Assembly: GCA_964369265.1 (NCBI GenBank)
Contig: CAYJEV010000103.1
Location: 1 to 5,836 of the forward strand
DNA: 5,836 nt
DNA from: DAMCAP01 sp964369265
GTDB lineage: Bacteria; Bacillota; Clostridia; Oscillospirales; Ruminococcaceae
Direction: 5' to 3'
The position numbers and the translations under genes were made by a program. Position 1 is the first letter of the stretch. Each line of letters opens with the position of its first letter. Of the stretch, positions 5,793 to 5,836 are shown piece by piece. Below the pieces are notes generated by a model. That model ran no database searches. It worked only from the letters and a program-made list of their open reading frames with translations, and had not been told where the DNA came from.

Positions 5793-5827
5793 ATTTATAT
5801 TAGATTTAGAAGAAATCTAATATAAAT
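5793..5827. repeat. Perfect 15-bp inverted repeat, copy 2
   Basis: Identical over 35 bp to the inverted repeat at 5665-5699, including the AGAAG loop. Its left arm is also nearly complementary to 5763-5775, so two exclusive hairpins are possible in this unit. Confidence 0.9.
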
Positions 5828-5828
5828 T

Positions 5829-5836
5829 GGTCATGT
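5829..5836. repeat. Possible start of a third repeat unit, cut by the window edge
   Basis: The bases following the second inverted repeat (GGTCATGT) resemble the start of the hairpin that follows the first inverted repeat (GTCCATTT), with three differences in eight positions. The array may therefore continue beyond the window, but eight bases are too few to be sure. Confidence 0.3.

Larger units (their letters stand above)
5701..5828. repeat. Composite intergenic repeat, unit 2 (128 bp)
   Basis: The second unit repeats the order hairpin (5701-5741), short middle (5742-5771), AATCGTA box (5772-5778) and perfect 15-bp inverted repeat (5793-5827). From the AATCGTA box to the end of the inverted repeat both units are 56 bp long and align without gaps. 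The middle carries a small TCGC/GCGA hairpin around CCCT. It joins unit 1 with no spacer. Confidence 0.8.

Noticed and set aside
5493..5836. CRISPR array
   Set aside because: The units are 128 and 195 bp, joined without spacers of uniform size, and no cas gene is present.
5469..5836. CIRCE (HrcA) or CtsR heat-shock operator before lon
   Set aside because: Neither the TTAGCACTC/GAGTGCTAA pair nor the tandem GGTCAAA heptads could be found on either strand.

Overview
The window reads as a piece of a low-GC Firmicutes chromosome, most likely a clostridial lineage. Evidence: the proteins look clostridial, the genes are AT-rich with strong GGAG-type ribosome binding sites, lon and engB (ysxC) are directly adjacent, and a YerC/HisR-type TrpR-like regulator is present. 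I cannot name a genus. All recognisable genes lie on the minus strand, so transcription runs from high to low coordinates.

Layout in transcription order: a gene-free leader (5469-5836) with tandem structured repeats and a probable lon promoter; lon (ATP-dependent protease, 811 aa from the preferred ATG at 5468) joined by a TAATG overlap to engB (ribosome-assembly GTPase); a 153-bp gap with a likely promoter; yerC (TrpR-like regulator) overlapping by 8 nt a class I SAM methyltransferase gene; an 82-bp gap with an RNA-like hairpin; hslO (Hsp33 redox chaperone); then, behind a consensus sigma-70 promoter, tRNA-Val(TAC) and tRNA-Asp(GTC), the latter cut by the window edge.

The genes suggest a housekeeping neighbourhood for protein quality control and translation: Lon degrades damaged proteins, Hsp33 holds unfolding proteins under oxidative stress, EngB helps mature the 50S subunit, and two tRNAs follow. 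No phage, transposase, CRISPR or defence gene is visible.

The least ordinary part is upstream of lon. At least two tandem copies (195 and 128 bp, with the start of a third) of a composite element are present. Each has a 41-nt GTCC...GGAC hairpin, a variable middle, a short conserved box and a perfect 15-bp inverted repeat. The edge of the first copy overlaps the predicted lon promoter. This may be a mobile or amplified structured intergenic repeat that now forms part of the lon control region. That function is inference; the repeat structure is read directly from the sequence.
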